Assembly (NCBI GenBank): GCA_018895675.1
Contig: JAHIOG010000570.1
Span: forward strand, 1-6,047
Reading direction: 5' to 3'
Source: a bacterium
Lineage (GTDB): Bacteria > Fidelibacterota > UBA2242
Length of the DNA: 6,047 nucleotides
Below are positions 1 through 6,011 of this stretch, piece after piece. A program made the translations under genes and the position numbers. Each line of letters opens with the position of its first letter. Positions within the stretch are counted from its first letter, which is position 1. The notes under the pieces were generated by a model, which did no database searches, was not told the origin of the DNA, and saw only the letters and a list, made by a program, of their open reading frames with translations.

Positions 1-1703
1 ACATGTTTTGGTCTATGGGTCAAATGATACTTAAAGCTGCTGAGGGAATTAAGAATCATCCACAGCTGTACGGAACGTTTATTACTAATTTCGCATGCGG
101 TCCGGACTCATTCATCATAGGATACTTCAGAGACATTATGGGCCGAAAGCCATCCCTGACACTTGAATTGGATAATCATACGGCAGATGCAGGTCTCGAG
201 ACACGGGTCGAGGCGTTCCTGGATATAGTTGCTCGTTATAGGCAATTGAAAAAAAGCAAAAAGGTCACGAAGGTCACAAAGGACTCCGCTGGAGACTCCT
301 ACGGAACAGAAAAAAAGCTTAAGGAATTCAGACAAGCAACAACCATGTTCAAAAATAAAAAATTCCTGATAACCATGTCGGAAGGTGCAGAGATTTCATT
401 GTTCGATCCTCGCGTTAGGGTTGTCTTTGCATCTATGGGTCAGTTCGGGACAGAGGCAATAACCGCAGTTATGAAGAATCTGGGCATCAGGGCAATTGCA
501 TTACCCGCTGCAGATGAAGAGGACCTGAAACTTGGACGGGGCAACACTTTATGCAAGGAGTGCCTTCCACTGCAATTGACTGTAGGTGCTCTTGTAAAAT
601 ACATACGTAATAAACGGCCTGAAAACGAGATGACAATTTATTTTGTGCCGTCTTCCAGTGGACCCTGCAGATTCGGGCAATACGAAATCTTCATGCGTGA
701 TTTTGTAAAAAAACATAAGATCAGGAATGTGGCATTCATGTCACTAACCCTTGATAGTTCATATGAAGACTTTGGAATGGAATTTAAACTGTTAGGCTGG
801 TATGCAGTATTGGCTGCTGATATCTTTGAAGATGTTTATAATGCCATGCTTGTTGTTGCAGAAGATCGTGTCAGGGCACTATCGGACTTACAGTCTATCT
901 GGTCTAATGTCCTCAATGGTCTTGAACATGGTAGAAGCGGTATAAAAGAGGCTTTAGATCAAGCCGCTAAGGATCTAAAGCTAATACCACAAAAAAAATC
1001 TCTTAAGGATGTACCGCAAGCTCTTATTGTGGGCGAGATTTATGTACGCAAGGAGGGCCTATCACGTCGTTGCCTGCCCGAACGCCTTGCCGAGAACGGT
1101 ATTGTATCTCATGTGGCTCCTATTCATGAATGGATCTACTATACCGAATGGCTGGCTCAACATAAGCTGACTGATAGAGTCTTAGGGTTAAAAGACCGTC
1201 TGGTAAAAAGAATAAAATTAAGAGTCATGGTAGGTGTTGAAAAGAAGGTTAAAGCAATAATGGCAGAATCGGGATGGTATGTACCACGAATTATAGATGT
1301 AGATCAAGTGATTAGTGTAGGGGAAAACTTCCTTTCACGAAAACTAACCGGTGAAGCGATCCTTACGATTGGGGGACCATTAGCTGAGGTTGGAGAGAAG
1401 TTTTGTGGATCTATCGCTATTGGTCCATTTGGGTGCATGCCCAACCGTCTAAGCGAGTCAATCCTGAATCTGAAAATGGATAGAGAACATTTGATGTGGT
1501 TCAGGAAAGACTGGATGACTCACCAGGTGACCCGGGAAGTACCTAATATGCCTTTCCTTGCAATAGAGAGTGATGGTAGTCCATTTCCTCAGCTTATTGA
1601 GGCGCGCTTGGAGACATTTATTGTCCAAGCACTAAGGTTACATGAGGTCATGATGAAATATCGAAATCGGCACATTCAGTATATCGAACGCAGTATCACA
1701 TAG
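1..1703 (+). CDS. 2-hydroxyacyl-CoA dehydratase activase-related protein, C-terminal part (5' partial)
   Basis: This is the C-terminal portion of a giant acyl-CoA dehydratase activase-related protein (DUF2229 and HgdB-like regions; full-length relatives are about 1,400 residues with BadF/BadG ATPase domains first). The in-frame ATG at position 3 is not taken as the start, because it falls inside the conserved block (N)MFWSMGQMIL and no N-terminal domains are present. Numbering from that Met, recognisable blocks are: TNFACGPDSFI (28-38), LELDNHTADAG (54-64) and TRVEAFLDI (67-75); GRGNTLCKECLPL (178-190) with a CxxC at C184/C187, a likely Fe-S ligand pair; SSSGPCRFGQYE (217-228); VGEIYVR (343-349); HEWIYYTEW (375-383); and IGPFGCMPNRLSESI (473-487), then AIESDGSPFPQLIEARLETF (520-539). 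Family members resemble ATP-dependent activators of radical 2-hydroxyacyl-CoA dehydratases, but the substrate of these fused forms is unknown. Residues 83-104 form a Lys-rich, repeat-coded linker that looks inserted. The stop is TAG at 1701-1703, and no terminator follows directly. Confidence 0.88.
   Translation, partial: MFWSMGQMILKAAEGIKNHPQLYGTFITNFACGPDSFIIGYFRDIMGRKPSLTLELDNHTADAGLETRVEAFLDIVARYRQLKKSKKVTKVTKDSAGDSYGTEKKLKEFRQATTMFKNKKFLITMSEGAEISLFDPRVRVVFASMGQFGTEAITAVMKNLGIRAIALPAADEEDLKLGRGNTLCKECLPLQLTVGALVKYIRNKRPENEMTIYFVPSSSGPCRFGQYEIFMRDFVKKHKIRNVAFMSLTLDSSYEDFGMEFKLLGWYAVLAADIFEDVYNAMLVVAEDRVRALSDLQSIWSNVLNGLEHGRSGIKEALDQAAKDLKLIPQKKSLKDVPQALIVGEIYVRKEGLSRRCLPERLAENGIVSHVAPIHEWIYYTEWLAQHKLTDRVLGLKDRLVKRIKLRVMVGVEKKVKAIMAESGWYVPRIIDVDQVISVGENFLSRKLTGEAILTIGGPLAEVGEKFCGSIAIGPFGCMPNRLSESILNLKMDREHLMWFRKDWMTHQVTREVPNMPFLAIESDGSPFPQLIEARLETFIVQALRLHEVMMKYRNRHIQYIERSIT
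248..318 (+). repeat. repeat-coded linker flanked by 10-bp direct repeats inside the activase-like gene
   Basis: An identical 10-mer, GAAAAAAAGC, occurs at 248-257 and 309-318. Between them lie two tandem 9-bp units (AAGGTCACG at 261-269 and AAGGTCACA at 270-278), a partial third unit, and a small weak hairpin region with GACTCC at 282-287 and 294-299 (CTCC GCT GGAG). The stretch encodes the low-complexity linker KKVTKVTKDSAGDSYGTE between two conserved blocks. The 61-bp spacing is not a multiple of three, so a simple insertion with a 10-bp duplication does not explain it without compensation. The repeats are plain in the sequence; insertion is inferred. Confidence 0.6.
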
Positions 1704-1704
1704 T

Positions 1705-2081
1705 ATGGGTAACTCGCTATCGGAGAAATATCCTCATAAAGGGAGTGAGCCAATATATAAAGGACGAAACTTCTGGAAGTACAGAGGTATAATCCGGACC
1801 GGGAGATTAAGACTATAGGAATAGACAAGGATCATATTCATCTATATATGGTAATACCACCGAAATACGCAGTGAGTCAAGTAGTTGAGACAATGAAGAA
1901 GAAAACGAGTCGCCATCTGCGCAAGAAGTTTCGTTTTCTGGATAAAGTATACTGGGATAATGCTGGTATCTGGTCGAGAGGATATTTCGTATCGATGGTA
2001 GGCGTTGATGAGGAAGTGATTCGAAAATATGTGGAAATGCCGGGCAAGTAAGACACAGGACAAGCGGAGTTTGAACTGTGA
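1705..2081 (+). pseudogene. tnpA: IS200/IS605-family TnpA transposase, decayed
   Basis: This is a remnant of a Y1 (HUH) single-strand transposase. The reading from ATG 1705 gives an IS200-like N-terminus (MGNSLSEKYPHKGSEPIYK). The homologous reading then moves to another frame near 1757-1770 and continues LLEVQRYNPDREIKTIGIDKDHIHL, IPPKYAVSQVVETMKK, YWDNAGIWSRGYFVS and VGVDEEVIRKYVEM. Relative to intact TnpA (about 135-150 residues), some 25-30 residues, covering the first beta strand and the start of the next helix, are missing at the junction. The HUH pair is present as HIH at 1833-1841 and the catalytic Tyr as TAT at 2028-2030. Four residues after that Tyr, where the family has its metal-binding Gln, there is Pro (CCG, 2040-2042). 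A TAA at 2049-2051 interrupts the tail, after which DTGQAEFEL continues in frame to TGA at 2079-2081, so the TAA is probably a mutated Glu codon. The product is almost certainly inactive. It begins one base after the stop of the upstream gene, with no visible ribosome-binding site. Confidence 0.85.
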
Positions 2082-2087
2082 AAAGAA

Positions 2088-2107
2088 CCACGTCTGTAAA
2101 GGCGTGG
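2088..2107 (+). repeat. IS200/IS605 right-end-type hairpin
   Basis: CCACGTC (2088-2094) pairs with GGCGTGG (2101-2107) through six Watson-Crick pairs and one G-T pair, around the loop TGTAAA. It lies seven bases after the tnpA reading frame. This is the position and form of the subterminal imperfect palindrome that TnpA recognises in this family. It could also act as a weak terminator, but no T-run follows. Confidence 0.65.
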
Positions 2108-2324
2108 GTATCTATTTAGGGGCACTTTTCTTTATTTCGCTCAAAACGCTTAGACGCTGCTCTCCGAATAGAACAATTATAAGTTGGGCGGTATTTGTGC
2201 CGTTTCTGTCCATTTTGGATACATTCCCAACACCTGAAATTGGATATAAAACATTGGCGATTGAATATATTTCTCTGTTGAAAAATTGCTCTCAATCTCA
2301 CGTATTTCTCGACGGGAAACGTAA

Positions 2325-2348
2325 TAAAAAACCCGGCGTTTACCGGGC
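2325..2348 (-). terminator. rho-independent terminator (minus strand)
   Basis: Read on the minus strand, CCCGG - TAAACG - CCGGG forms a 5-bp GC-only stem (2332-2336 with 2343-2347) followed directly by a run of T (complement of 2325-2331). The shape is a good intrinsic terminator. It lies beyond the terminator of the hydrolase gene and has no evident gene of its own, so it may be a backup, or may end a lost gene or a small RNA from 2350-2520. Confidence 0.55.
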
Positions 2349-2369
2349 GATCCATGTTGAGTGAGTGCA

Positions 2370-2389
2370 GTCCCGATCGATATCGGGAC
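2370..2389. repeat. GTCCCGAT hairpin
   Basis: GTCCCGAT (2370-2377) and ATCGGGAC (2382-2389) form a perfect 8-bp stem with the 4-base loop CGAT. It shares the outer GTCCCG...CGGGA pattern with the in-gene hairpin at 2626-2643, which suggests a small dispersed palindrome family. No T-run follows on either strand, so it is unlikely to be a terminator. Confidence 0.6.
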
Positions 2390-2444
2390 GACCCACGGCT
2401 TAAAAGAACATAGGGCGCTCGTCGAGAAAAATAAAAAGTGTGCT

Positions 2445-2460
2445 ATAACTGCGCAGTTAT
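2445..2460. repeat. 16-bp perfect palindrome, possible plus-strand terminator or binding site
   Basis: ATAACTGCGCAGTTAT equals its own reverse complement. On the plus strand it is followed by TTTATC, so it could fold as a 7-bp hairpin with a short T-rich tail and end transcription from the upstream plus-strand gene. A dimeric protein site is the alternative. The sequence does not decide between them. Confidence 0.45.
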
Positions 2461-2526
2461 TTTATCTACTCCTGTCATATCAAAGATCAAAATATTGATG
2501 AAAAATGACTATCGAAACAGTAAAAG

Positions 2527-2552
2527 AAAAAACCCGATTATTAAGGTCGGGC
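2527..2552 (-). terminator. rho-independent terminator of the glycoside hydrolase gene
   Basis: On the minus strand, CCCGA (complement of 2547-2551) pairs with TCGGG (complement of 2533-2537) around a 9-base AT-rich loop, and is followed by six T (complement of 2527-2532). It lies about 30 bases past the TAA of the hydrolase gene, in the right place and orientation to end its transcript. Confidence 0.75.
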
Positions 2553-2582
2553 TTTGGTATTAATGCGCTTTCGAGGTCAATA

Positions 2583-5500
2583 TTACTTCATCAAAATACA
2601 CTTCTTAACTGCTGAAAAACCATCTGTCCCGCCTCTAGCGGGATCTTCGACCTGGATTCTGTATATATAGACTCCGGAACTGTATTGCGTCGCATCCCAT
2701 TGAATTGAATAATACCCGGCATCCTTCTTTTCATTCACTAAGGTTTCCTCTAATTGTCCTGTCAGATTATATATTTTTAACTCAACATTGGATGCCCTGG
2801 GAAGTTGGAATGAAATGGTTGTGATTGGATTGAAGGGATTAGGATGATTTTGATTGAGTTCGAACTGACCCGGAATGGCTGTTTTATCACTTTTTTTTAC
2901 CTCTAAGCTCAGATCATTCAAATCTATCAATATGCGTGCTACAATCCCTGTCCAGATATAACTCTTGTGCCATCCACCGAAATTAGCATCAGGACTGTAC
3001 AGTTCCCAGAAGCAGTGATTTATCTTGAGTTGATTAATCACATTTTTAAAGACTTTTTCCGCCAATTGCCGTGCTTCACTCACATAGCCATATTGTAATA
3101 AACCCCTGAAAATTAGATATTGCCACTGTACCCAAACAGGACCATTCCAATACCCTGTCGGATTATAATAACTGTCCGATGCAGACAGAGAGGGAATACC
3201 ATAGCTTCTCCAGAATTCAGAGGTATTTTTAAGATGATTAACTAATTTAGCCGCCTGCTGATCATCACAAACACCTGCCCAGAGTGGTAAAAACCCGATA
3301 ATCTCTTTTCTCTTTAAATCATTCAGTGTGTTGAAAGTAAAATCGTGGTCATTTTTATCAACGTGATAATAAAATTCCGTCTCTGTATCCCACATGCATT
3401 CGTTGATAGAGTCGGTCCGATTTGCGGCTTCTCCTGTCCAATATTGATATTCATCGGTGTACCCGAGCTCCTGAGCCATTTCGGCTAACGACTTTGCCTC
3501 ATTTACAAGCATGACATTAAGGTCAAGGCATTCGAAATTAGCAGGCCAGCCAACCTGATCCCACACAGCAACTTGTCCATCCCGGACACATTCCAGAACC
3601 GCATGTGCGCCCCACTCACACAAACCGTCTCTATCAGCGTCGCGGTTATCTAACCAATATTGATAGAATTTCTTACCGGACAGATATGCTTCCTTTAAAA
3701 ACAGCGTATCTTTACTGATTCTAAATATTTCCCAATTTTCCCAATTAAACCAGGGTGCTGAAGTTGTATATTGGTTACCATAGGGAATAGTTTCATTTAG
3801 ATATGGGCCTGTGCGATAATTTATGTATCCATCTTCCCATTGTCTTTCCATAAAAACTCTTTGAGAATTCATAGCGCTTAACGGATCCATGTAAACATAC
3901 GCTAACATTACTATACTTTCATGAAATACCTGACCGCCGTGCCCCCAGCCCCAGGTTGGTTCCCGGGAAAAAACATAATAGTTATAAGAACACTCTCCCT
4001 CCGGAGGCAACATACATTGACGAATCATCGAAAAAGCGCTCCAATACATCATCTCTATATCGGAATCTGTAAATTCTAACCGTGGAATCCGACTGTAAAT
4101 TTCCTCATCATCCATAATCGCTTGTTCCATGTTATACGTCATCAAATTTTCGCATCCCAATATAAGACTATCCAGACTGCTTTCAGCTTCCGTTACACCA
4201 CGGATAATTCGTAGAGTCTTCGATTCATTCGGCTCCAGAGATAAAGTCTTCTGAAAAGCAACAACTTTATTATTATCAGCCGGGATTACTTTTTTAAGCT
4301 TTTGGTTATATATATCAGAAAAGAAATTATCATAAGAACTATAAATACTTCCCGACTCCTGAGAATGACCGCTGAATTGCCCGGAAGAGTCCCTGGCAAT
4401 GACAATATATCCATATGTGCTATCGGGATTCAATCCAATATCTAAATATCCTCCCAGTGTAATACTGTCGGCAATAAGGTCGTATCGCCCCGGGGTAGAG
4501 CGAGTCCGCCGATAAATGCTATAAAGATTGCCCGGTACATAATCCCAGGAAATAACCGCACTGGTAAAATATTGGGAAAAATGAACGTCAACATTCTGTG
4601 GTATCGGCGAAAAAGTGCCTTCACTCATCTGTATATCCGTCCGAATGCCAACAGGAGCAGGTAATTGCGTGATAAAACCTGTTGCAATGCCCTGCTGTCC
4701 CGTTGCGGTACAGGTAAAAATAATGGTAAAAGAATCTCCAACCGCAATAGCATTATTTTTGAAATTTCCCAACTCACAACCCTGATAACCATTGCCGGAA
4801 ATGTTCGGATCAGGATCTCCCCATTTTGGCGCTTCTTCAGTCAATATCTCATCTACAGACCCATTGTGTAAAATAATCTGCTGAGCATAAGGGGGTAAAT
4901 GGTAACATAAACTTCCATCGGCATGCTGGACTGTACCCCACTCAACACAGTAATTTTCACCCTTGGTTTTTTGTGCTTTTGTATTTTCTTCTAATGAGCC
5001 AATCTCAATATATGCGCCATAAGCATCCGGAACTTCATTAATGAGATAGACATCAGCGAGGTCATTACTATATGGCACCCCATGAGAAAGAGTCCACCCA
5101 TCTGGATGTTCCTCATGTCTAAACGCAAAAATTCTCCCTGATTGAGAAATGCCGACTTCTGATATTGCGCCGGGATTATGAAAAAATGGATATACATCCA
5201 ATATAACAGGACTGTTTGTATTGTTCGTAATGGATATATCCTGAATGGCAATACGGGAACTGTACACCTGGAAAAAAACGCCTATATCAATACCTTCAAA
5301 TGGCTGATAATAATATTTAACCAGATCGCTGTATGAGGTAGTGATAATCGGTTGCGCGTACATTTGATTCAATAGGTATCGAACCTCTCCGTTCAATTTG
5401 AAGGCAAGGCACAAATGACCTGCATTGTCTGTCTCAAAATTGATGCCATTTTTCTCATCATAAAACTTAAACTGGTATCCTTCATCCACTATATACTCCG

Positions 5501-5645
5501 AGCGGCTCAGCGGTGCGGCATACGTTGTAAAAATCGGATCGTTTTTTGTGGCAGAGATATTAGATAAGTAGTTTTGTGATAAAGTTAAAGTAGAAAGGAA
5601 CCCTATAATAGCTGCACTGATAATTAACGCTCTTGTCTTAACCAT
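2583..5645 (-). CDS. secreted GH63/MGH1-like glycoside hydrolase with fibronectin-III insert and T9SS sorting domain
   Basis: This is an exported (alpha/alpha)6-barrel glycosidase of the GH63/MGH1-like group. The ATG at 5645 is chosen over an upstream in-frame TTG at 5666 because AGGA (complement of 5656-5659) stands ten bases before it and the signal peptide then starts properly (MVKTRALIISAAIIGFLS). From that Met (1020 aa) the order is: signal peptide 1-24; N-terminal beta-sandwich about 50-315; fibronectin-III-like module about 326-433 (VISWDYVPGNLYSIYRR, YGYIVIARDSSGQFS); a last sandwich strand with LEPNESKTLRIIRG (470-483); catalytic barrel about 520-912; and a T9SS type A sorting domain 927-1020 beginning FELNQNHPNPFNPITTISFQ. 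Barrel landmarks are WGWGHGGQVFHE (565-576), VWDQVGW (694-700; D696 is the candidate acid), YNPTGYWNGPVW (827-838) and CFWELYSPDANFGGWHKSYIW (878-898; E881 is the candidate base). Fold and export are fairly sure; the sugar substrate is unknown (alpha-glucoside, mannosylglycerate and others are possible). The protein probably acts on the cell surface or outside the cell. Confidence 0.88.
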   Translation of the reverse strand: MVKTRALIISAAIIGFLSTLTLSQNYLSNISATKNDPIFTTYAAPLSRSEYIVDEGYQFKFYDEKNGINFETDNAGHLCLAFKLNGEVRYLLNQMYAQPIITTSYSDLVKYYYQPFEGIDIGVFFQVYSSRIAIQDISITNNTNSPVILDVYPFFHNPGAISEVGISQSGRIFAFRHEEHPDGWTLSHGVPYSNDLADVYLINEVPDAYGAYIEIGSLEENTKAQKTKGENYCVEWGTVQHADGSLCYHLPPYAQQIILHNGSVDEILTEEAPKWGDPDPNISGNGYQGCELGNFKNNAIAVGDSFTIIFTCTATGQQGIATGFITQLPAPVGIRTDIQMSEGTFSPIPQNVDVHFSQYFTSAVISWDYVPGNLYSIYRRTRSTPGRYDLIADSITLGGYLDIGLNPDSTYGYIVIARDSSGQFSGHSQESGSIYSSYDNFFSDIYNQKLKKVIPADNNKVVAFQKTLSLEPNESKTLRIIRGVTEAESSLDSLILGCENLMTYNMEQAIMDDEEIYSRIPRLEFTDSDIEMMYWSAFSMIRQCMLPPEGECSYNYYVFSREPTWGWGHGGQVFHESIVMLAYVYMDPLSAMNSQRVFMERQWEDGYINYRTGPYLNETIPYGNQYTTSAPWFNWENWEIFRISKDTLFLKEAYLSGKKFYQYWLDNRDADRDGLCEWGAHAVLECVRDGQVAVWDQVGWPANFECLDLNVMLVNEAKSLAEMAQELGYTDEYQYWTGEAANRTDSINECMWDTETEFYYHVDKNDHDFTFNTLNDLKRKEIIGFLPLWAGVCDDQQAAKLVNHLKNTSEFWRSYGIPSLSASDSYYNPTGYWNGPVWVQWQYLIFRGLLQYGYVSEARQLAEKVFKNVINQLKINHCFWELYSPDANFGGWHKSYIWTGIVARILIDLNDLSLEVKKSDKTAIPGQFELNQNHPNPFNPITTISFQLPRASNVELKIYNLTGQLEETLVNEKKDAGYYSIQWDATQYSSGVYIYRIQVEDPARGGTDGFSAVKKCILMK
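2622..2646. repeat. 21-bp palindromic unit with 4-bp direct repeats, in frame inside the T9SS domain
   Basis: TCCCGC (2627-2632) pairs with GCGGGA (2638-2643) around CTCTA, and ATCT flanks the unit at 2622-2625 and 2643-2646. On the coding strand one AGAT plus the 17-base core make 21 bp, which encodes extra residues within VEDPARGGTDGFSAVKK. Removing one unit restores VEDGFSAVKK, which reads like an ordinary sorting-domain end. Confidence 0.65.
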
Positions 5646-5655
5646 ATTTCTACTT

Positions 5656-5659
5656 TCCT
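5656..5659 (-). promoter_or_regulatory. ribosome-binding site deciding the hydrolase start
   Basis: The minus-strand sequence AAAAGGAAAGTAGAAAT precedes the ATG at 5645-5643. AGGA is ten bases from the ATG, slightly long but usable. The alternative TTG at 5666-5664 lies upstream of this site and has no such sequence of its own. An AT-rich stretch (TTATTATATAAG, complement of about 5679-5690) further upstream could hold a -10 box, but I find no matching -35. Confidence 0.55.
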
Positions 5660-5731
5660 TTTGCAAACAAGCATTCTTATATAATAATGGAACACACCAA
5701 ACTTATTGTACTACCGGCAATTCTGATATGC

Positions 5732-5998
5732 TCAATATGTAATTTGATCTGGAGTATTAATTACAATAATATGAATATCGTCTCTATTGACCATATCCTC
5801 TAATTTATCATAAGCATAGGGGACCCGAAATTGTCTTTTTAGTTCATCAACAAGTTCATGATTTACATCACAAATTCCCATTACTTTCAATTCGGGATAA
5901 CCATGTAAACCCTTTAATAGTCCTTTACCCTCACCAAGTCCGACAATCCCAACACAAAATGACTTTCCTATCTTAATAAATTTTCCATGCCCTTCCAT
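5732..5998 (-). pseudogene. Gfo/Idh/MocA-family oxidoreductase, N-terminal fragment, frameshifted and truncated
   Basis: This is the N-terminal NAD(P)-binding Rossmann half of a Gfo/Idh/MocA dehydrogenase, a family that usually oxidises or reduces sugars and inositols and runs to about 330-450 residues. The chosen ATG at 5998-5996 has AAGGA (complement of 6007-6011) eight bases upstream, which is better than the in-frame TTG at 6016. The dinucleotide loop GIVGLGEGKG follows the first strand, LKVMGICDVN carries the acidic residue (D) at the end of the second strand, and IHIIVINTPDQ is the expected 'NTPDHLH' strand end. There the frame fails: TGA at 5734-5732 ends it after 88 codons. One frame over, the same DNA reads KLHIEHIRIAG, matching the family's 'LHxEHxxxA' continuation, but that frame also stops about 20 codons on and the EKP motif and C-terminal domain are absent. 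The gene is therefore broken twice, or once with sequence error. It runs in the same direction as the hydrolase, about 87 bases upstream of it. Confidence 0.72.
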
Positions 5999-6006
5999 AT
6001 CAGAGT

Positions 6007-6011
6007 TCCTT
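6007..6011 (-). promoter_or_regulatory. ribosome-binding site of the oxidoreductase fragment
   Basis: AAGGA on the minus strand is separated by eight bases (ACTCTGAT) from the ATG at 5998-5996. This good match fixes the start at that ATG rather than at the TTG 18 bases upstream, which overlaps the region before the site. Confidence 0.6.

Larger units (their letters stand above)
1705..2118 (+). mobile_element. IS200/IS605-like insertion sequence remnant, left end missing
   Basis: The element consists of the tnpA pseudogene plus the right-end-type hairpin downstream. No hairpin resembling a left end is visible in the 90 bases before the ATG, where coding sequence of the activase-like gene continues to its stop. 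The left end has therefore probably been lost by deletion. These elements do not duplicate their target, so the exact borders cannot be set. The right border near 2118 is an estimate from the sequence following the hairpin (TATCTATTTAG). Confidence 0.7.
2305..2429. repeat. 125-bp segment bounded by 10-bp inverted repeats
   Basis: TTTCTCGACG at 2305-2314 is the exact reverse complement of CGTCGAGAAA at 2420-2429. The enclosed segment holds two strong hairpins (2332-2347 and 2370-2389). The arrangement resembles a small non-autonomous or REP-like element or a structured RNA. A single 10-bp pairing could also be chance in a region like this. Confidence 0.4.
2119..2582. other. non-coding region between convergent genes
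   Basis: I see no convincing gene here. Open frames on both strands (for example 2116-2355 minus and 2029-2364 plus) have no recognisable motif, no good ribosome-binding site, and overlap terminators or the IS remnant. Positions 2119-2300 hold nothing I can name. From 2305 on the region is rich in structure: inverted repeats at 2305-2314 and 2420-2429, hairpins at 2332-2347 and 2370-2389, a palindrome at 2445-2460, and the terminator of the hydrolase gene at 2527-2552. Confidence 0.6.

Noticed and set aside
3..5. ATG at position 3 as the start of the activase-like gene
   Set aside because: It lies inside a conserved block of the family (NMFWSMGQ-type), and the N-terminal ATPase and DUF2229 start are missing, so the gene must begin upstream of the window.
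1813..2125. Several minus-strand open frames across the tnpA remnant
   Set aside because: The plus strand carries clear TnpA motifs here, so the antisense frames are shadows.
2116..2355. Minus-strand open frame of 79 codons with several Cys
   Set aside because: The Cys residues do not form a usual zinc ribbon spacing, the frame begins within a terminator hairpin, and no ribosome-binding site or family resemblance is seen.
2029..2364. Plus-strand open frame of 111 codons
   Set aside because: It starts inside the tnpA remnant in another frame, runs through the IS hairpin and a minus-strand terminator, and shows no recognisable motif.
2391..2406. ACCCACGGCTTAAAAG as a second IS200-type hairpin end
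   Set aside because: Only one arm resembles the IS hairpin (about 12 of 16 bases). The complementary arm is absent, so it may be chance.
4442..5251. Short open frames on both strands inside the hydrolase gene (4442-4624, 4665-4871, 4991-5251)
   Set aside because: They lie within an intact 1020-codon gene with recognisable domains throughout and have no features of their own.
5664..5666. TTG as the hydrolase start, adding seven residues
   Set aside because: It has no ribosome-binding site before it, and the AGGA that serves the ATG at 5645 lies inside that extension.
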